Of a stretch of DNA of 64,000 bases, positions 62,581 through 64,000 are shown one piece after another. Position numbers and translations under genes: made by a program. The notes below the pieces were generated by a model. The model had not been told where the DNA came from. It ran no database searches and was given only the letters and a program-made list of their open reading frames with translations. This DNA comes from Siderastrea radians (Eukaryota; Cnidaria; Anthozoa; Scleractinia; Rhizangiidae). The stretch covers positions 4,893,494-4,957,493 of the forward strand of contig OZ024891.1 of NCBI GenBank assembly GCA_964017195.1, given 5' to 3'. Each line of letters opens with the position of its first letter. Within the stretch, counting starts at the first letter, position 1.

Positions 62581-62698
62581 CAATTGGTTCATACGTCAGC
62601 TGTGTTTCATCGAGATATGAAGCACTTTTTTTCCGTGCTCTCCCAACTTCCTGCGTACTTCATATCTCGATGAAGCACGCTGACGTATGAACCAATTG
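62581..62698. mobile_element. Hairpin MITE
   Basis: CAATTGGTTCATACGTCAGC at the left pairs with GCTGACGTATGAACCAATTG at the right. The inner arms TTTCATCGAGATATGAAG / CTTCATATCTCGATGAAG are also near perfect, with a loop of about 36 bp. Confidence 0.85.
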
Positions 62699-64000
62699 TT
62701 AATTGCATGAAACAAACAATAAAAACGACGGAGGATTGGGGAAAGGGCGCTGCTCGCGGCTCGCGCTTCGATCTCCACGCGCTAGAAACAAAACAGCAAA
62801 AAACGTATATCAGGAGAAGAAACGAACTCCCAGCAGCTTAAGGTTTAATTTTTTCTAAGAACGGTTAACTGCTCTTTTAGGTTTTCGATTATCAATAGCA
62901 TGGAGTCTCTAAACTTAGATTCCAAATGAAAAAAGTCAGGCGATCGAAAACTGTTCTTTTTTGTTCCTGGCTCAGTACAGCCTCCTTTTGAAGTACAATT
63001 GTTTTTAAGATTTTGTTTTTGTTTATCTATGTCTGATTATCGTATTGTGTCCACAAGATCGTTACTTGAGTTGATCCACCCACGTGTGATTTCGCATGCT
63101 CGAATAAAAAAAATTTACAAGCTTTAACATGGCAAGAATCCTTACAAGACATTCCTAGCACAAAAACCTGTTACAATTAATGCAAGAGTTTTCTCAGACT
63201 GTGTGAATTTTTTAAGGTTTGAACCCGAGGATAACTGAGGCTAACGAATCATGCACGTTCCCTCATCTCATGTTAAGGAGTGTTCACGTTTCCAGAAACA
63301 GTGTCGGCACATTAACAGTTTATTTCGATCATGGGTACGCAGTAGGGCATTTGAATTTGAGAGTTATATGTCAGAAACGAGCGAAGACAGAGCTCCGCAA
63401 AGTCGCGAAAATTAGTTGGTCGCAAGTTTGTGCCCCCCACCATACAAACGTCTATTTAAAAATTTTGCGACTTTGAGGAGCCATATCTTTGTTAGTTTTC
63501 ATTTTATCACTTTCAAACTTGGGAAGTTTACTGATTTTATGGCGCTCTTTCCAGTGGTGTCCATGGATTCTCGCTAACTAGTTCATGTGAAAAGTTGAAG
63601 GGTCTATTGAAGAAATTGGAAACTGGACTGGCTTCAACACCAAAAAGATAATTCAGACATACTGGGACATGTTGGCATATGGAGTTTGTCTGGATGTGCT
63701 TTACTGACCTGGGTAAATAATTAAATTAGCTCAAGTCTGGTTAATCACTGTCAAGTCAAGCCCTCAAATTTATAACACTGCTTTTAAAAAACTCGAAATT
63801 AATTAAAAGGACAGGAAGACCAATTTACATATGCTTTTATGTTTTCAGCTGCTTGTACGATTTGCAGCAAACAAGATACTAGAAAATGTGTCAACAATTG
63901 AAGTCAAATAAGCAGCCCACTACGTTTTTCATAAAATTCACGCTGCTCTTATTCTATGCAACAGCCTTAAAACCTGATTTTTATTCGATATGTAATCTTA
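62699..64000. other. Right end, no gene seen
   Basis: A plus-strand frame at 63219-63476 has no ATG start; 63400-63480 contains the inverted words GCAAAGTCGCGAAAATT and AATTTTGCGACTTTG. It reads as interspersed repeat. No coding or RNA gene is supported. Confidence 0.35.

Overview
The window is animal nuclear DNA. It is AT-rich, has long introns and spliced genes, and carries many cut-and-paste transposon remnants and microsatellites. The importin and astacin genes, the repeat spectrum and the AT-rich base composition fit an anthozoan cnidarian (stony coral or sea anemone). That placement is an inference and not a proven identification.

Region 1 (1-14.1 kb): a minus-strand importin-7/8-type nuclear transport receptor. 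Twenty coding exons can be placed with consistent splice phases, giving 726 residues from the start codon; the 3' end lies off the left edge. Introns hold a Tc1/mariner-like MITE and a solo LTR whose end sits about 20 bp from a 3' splice site. Region 2 (15.5-22.4 kb): a complete minus-strand, seven-exon secreted astacin metalloprotease whose exons sum to exactly 336 codons including stop. It has a signal peptide, an aspartate-switch propeptide, an HExxHxxGFxHE zinc site, a SIMHY Met-turn and a short C-terminal extension.

Region 3 (25.9-52 kb): five intronless plus-strand genes of about 109-152 codons, spaced 4-8 kb apart. They encode a small protein family not recognised by name. All share K-x-V-x-W-x(3)-L-[EV]-E-[IV]-x-[YF]-[YF]-x-P, which contains an RVxF-type protein phosphatase 1 docking motif followed by an aromatic pair reminiscent of the PPP1R15 class. 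Four share a C-terminal WDxL[FL]-type motif and two share a C-terminal GDWV. TATA-like boxes lie upstream of four. This tandem array of candidate PP1 regulators is the most interesting content. The spaces between hold a 2.3 kb hAT-like transposon with an exact 8-bp target duplication and a decayed ORF, and a tandem array of about 155-bp units with a conserved hairpin.

Region 4 (52-64 kb): no confident gene. It is repeat-rich: a 540-bp tandem duplication, a 5.18 kb element flanked by TTAA with roughly 2 kb inverted arms, a second inverted-repeat structure, hairpin MITEs and a long ATTC microsatellite. All calls come from reading the sequence only; no database search was run.
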